Shown: positions 5,458-6,405 of the stretch, one piece after another | How positions within the stretch are numbered: the first letter of the stretch is position 1 | Layout: each line of letters begins with the position of its first letter | Assembly (NCBI GenBank): GCA_947479185.1 | Contig: CANJYY010000160.1 | Span: 1 to 6,405, forward strand | Reading direction: 5' to 3' | DNA length: 6,405 nt | Source: Caulobacteraceae bacterium | GTDB lineage: Bacteria > Pseudomonadota > Alphaproteobacteria > Caulobacterales > Caulobacteraceae | Notes under the pieces: generated by a model | Told to the model about the DNA's origin: nothing | The model's database searches: none | The model's input: only the letters and a program-made list of their open reading frames with translations | Translations under genes and position numbers: made by a program

Positions 5458-6405
5458 ATGTCCTCAAGGAAATCGGGCGCGGTTCGGGCGATCGGTCTGA
5501 TCGGCCCGAACGGCGCCGGTAAAACGACCCTCTTCGAAGCCCTCTTGCACGCCGCCGGCGCCACGGATCGCCAGGGCGTGGTGGGACAGCCGGGCGCGAC
5601 CGGCGACGCATCGCCCGAGGCGAAACAGGCCGGCCAGTCGGTCGAGATGAACCTCGCGGGCTTCAGCTACCTCGGCGACCGCTATGCCCTCATCGACTAT
5701 CCGGGCTCGGTCGAGCACCGCGCCGAATGCGACCACGGGCTGGCGGCGCTGGATCTGGCGATCGTGGTCATCGATCCCGATCCGGACAAGGCGGTGCTGG
5801 TCCAGCCCTGGCTCAAGGCGCTCGAGGCGCTGAACGTGCCGCGCGCCTTCTTCGTCAACAAGATCGACCAGGCCCGCGGCCATGTCGACGACCTGCTCAA
5901 GGCCCTGCAGCCGGTCAGCGCCATCCCGCTGGTCGCGCGCCAGCTGCCGATCTGGAAGGACGAGCACGTCGCCGGCTTCATCGACCTGGCGCTGGAACGG
6001 GCCTTCGTCTACCGCGCCGGCAAGGCGTCCGAGCAGGTCGAGATTCCGGCCGAGCTGATCGACGAGGAGGCCTCCGCCCGCTTCCACATGCTCGAACAGA
6101 TGGCCGACTTCGACGACGCCCTGATGGAGATGCTGCTGTCGGACCAGACGCCGAAGGCCGACACCATCTTCGCGGACCTGATCGCCGAGACCCGCGCGGG
6201 CCAGATCGCCCCGGTGTTCTTCGGCGCGGCCCTGCAGGGCAACGGCGTGCGGCGCCTGCTCAAGGCCCTGCGCCACGACGCGCCGGAGCCGGAGGCGGCG
6301 GCCGAACGACTGGGACTGACCGGATCGGGGGCTTACGTCCTCAAGACCTCGCACGCGGGCCAGGCGGGCAAGATGGCCTATGCCAGGGTGTTCGGCGGAC
6401 CGCTG
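5458..6405 (+). CDS. EF-G-like translational GTPase, divergent (cut by the right edge)
   Basis: The first 316 residues are visible; a full EF-G-type protein would be about 650-700. Residues 1 to about 280 form the GTPase domain with its inserted subdomain. Motifs: P-loop GPNGAGKTT (16-24), G2 region AGQSV (58-62), G3 D80-Y-P-G83, G4 N134-K-I-D137, the EF-G-type segment IPAELIDEEASARFHMLEQ (196-214), FDDALME (218-224), and G5 region FFGAALQGNGV (254-264). Domain II begins near YVLKTSHAGQAGKMAYARV (293-311). This order is that of EF-G, and the divergence fits the EF-G2-like group rather than canonical FusA. Canonical EF-G promotes ribosomal translocation; the role of EF-G2-like paralogues is unsettled. 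The usual His after DxPG is Ser84, and the G5 Ser is Ala257. The ATG at 5458 has GGAG 7 bases upstream. No rpsL, rpsG or tuf neighbour is present, as expected for a paralogue outside the str operon. Confidence 0.88.
   Translation, partial: MSSRKSGAVRAIGLIGPNGAGKTTLFEALLHAAGATDRQGVVGQPGATGDASPEAKQAGQSVEMNLAGFSYLGDRYALIDYPGSVEHRAECDHGLAALDLAIVVIDPDPDKAVLVQPWLKALEALNVPRAFFVNKIDQARGHVDDLLKALQPVSAIPLVARQLPIWKDEHVAGFIDLALERAFVYRAGKASEQVEIPAELIDEEASARFHMLEQMADFDDALMEMLLSDQTPKADTIFADLIAETRAGQIAPVFFGAALQGNGVRRLLKALRHDAPEPEAAAERLGLTGSGAYVLKTSHAGQAGKMAYARVFGGPL

Noticed and set aside
5464..6354. 296-codon minus-strand open frame opposite the EF-G-like gene
   Set aside because: The plus strand has a clear series of GTPase motifs and a good ribosome binding site; the minus frame is a composition-driven shadow.
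1..6405. Mobile element, defence system or biosynthetic cluster
   Set aside because: I found no transposase, integrase, terminal repeats, tRNA-associated attachment site, nuclease or toxin-antitoxin pair, and no assembly-line enzymes; composition looks uniform throughout.

Overview
The window is GC-rich, tightly packed DNA with strong G/C preference at third codon positions. The gene set (a SOUL heme-binding protein, an ExoD-family membrane protein, a Baeyer-Villiger-type flavoprotein monooxygenase and a divergent EF-G-like GTPase) fits an alphaproteobacterial chromosome. My best guess is Caulobacterales (Brevundimonas, Caulobacter or Phenylobacterium type), made from general impression and not from a marker gene. 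I see no rRNA, tRNA, CRISPR array, insertion sequence, integrase or phage gene, and no clear change in base composition, so this looks like ordinary core or near-core chromosome rather than a mobile island.

Layout. Bases 1-1939 carry three minus-strand genes, in transcription order: a class C beta-lactamase-fold serine hydrolase (1939 to 905), an exported SOUL heme-binding protein (843 to 214), and the first 38 codons of an aldo/keto reductase (115 to the left edge). A 96-base divergent gap (1940-2035) separates them from a plus-strand group: a small exported protein with a TonB C-terminal-like core (2036-2398), a short-chain dehydrogenase/reductase (2407-3087) whose ribosome binding site overlaps the preceding stop codon, and an ExoD-family membrane protein (3144-3767). 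A flavoprotein monooxygenase (5259 to 3805) faces ExoD tail to tail, with a possible hairpin in the 37-base gap. A 198-base divergent gap (5260-5457) leads to an EF-G-like GTPase that runs off the right edge (5458 onward).

How the genes relate. Only the small exported protein and the SDR are convincingly coupled. The minus-strand trio may be one transcript, with gaps of 61 and 98 bases, but a possible hairpin after the SOUL gene may separate it from the aldo/keto reductase. The serine hydrolase, SDR, aldo/keto reductase and monooxygenase are all small-molecule enzymes, but nothing in the sequence ties them to one pathway.

I found no convincing new multi-gene system. The observations most worth checking are individual proteins that depart from family signatures: an EF-G-like GTPase with changes in several G motifs, including loss of the catalytic histidine; a short exported protein that looks like a free-standing TonB C-terminal fold; and an SDR that lacks the usual catalytic serine.
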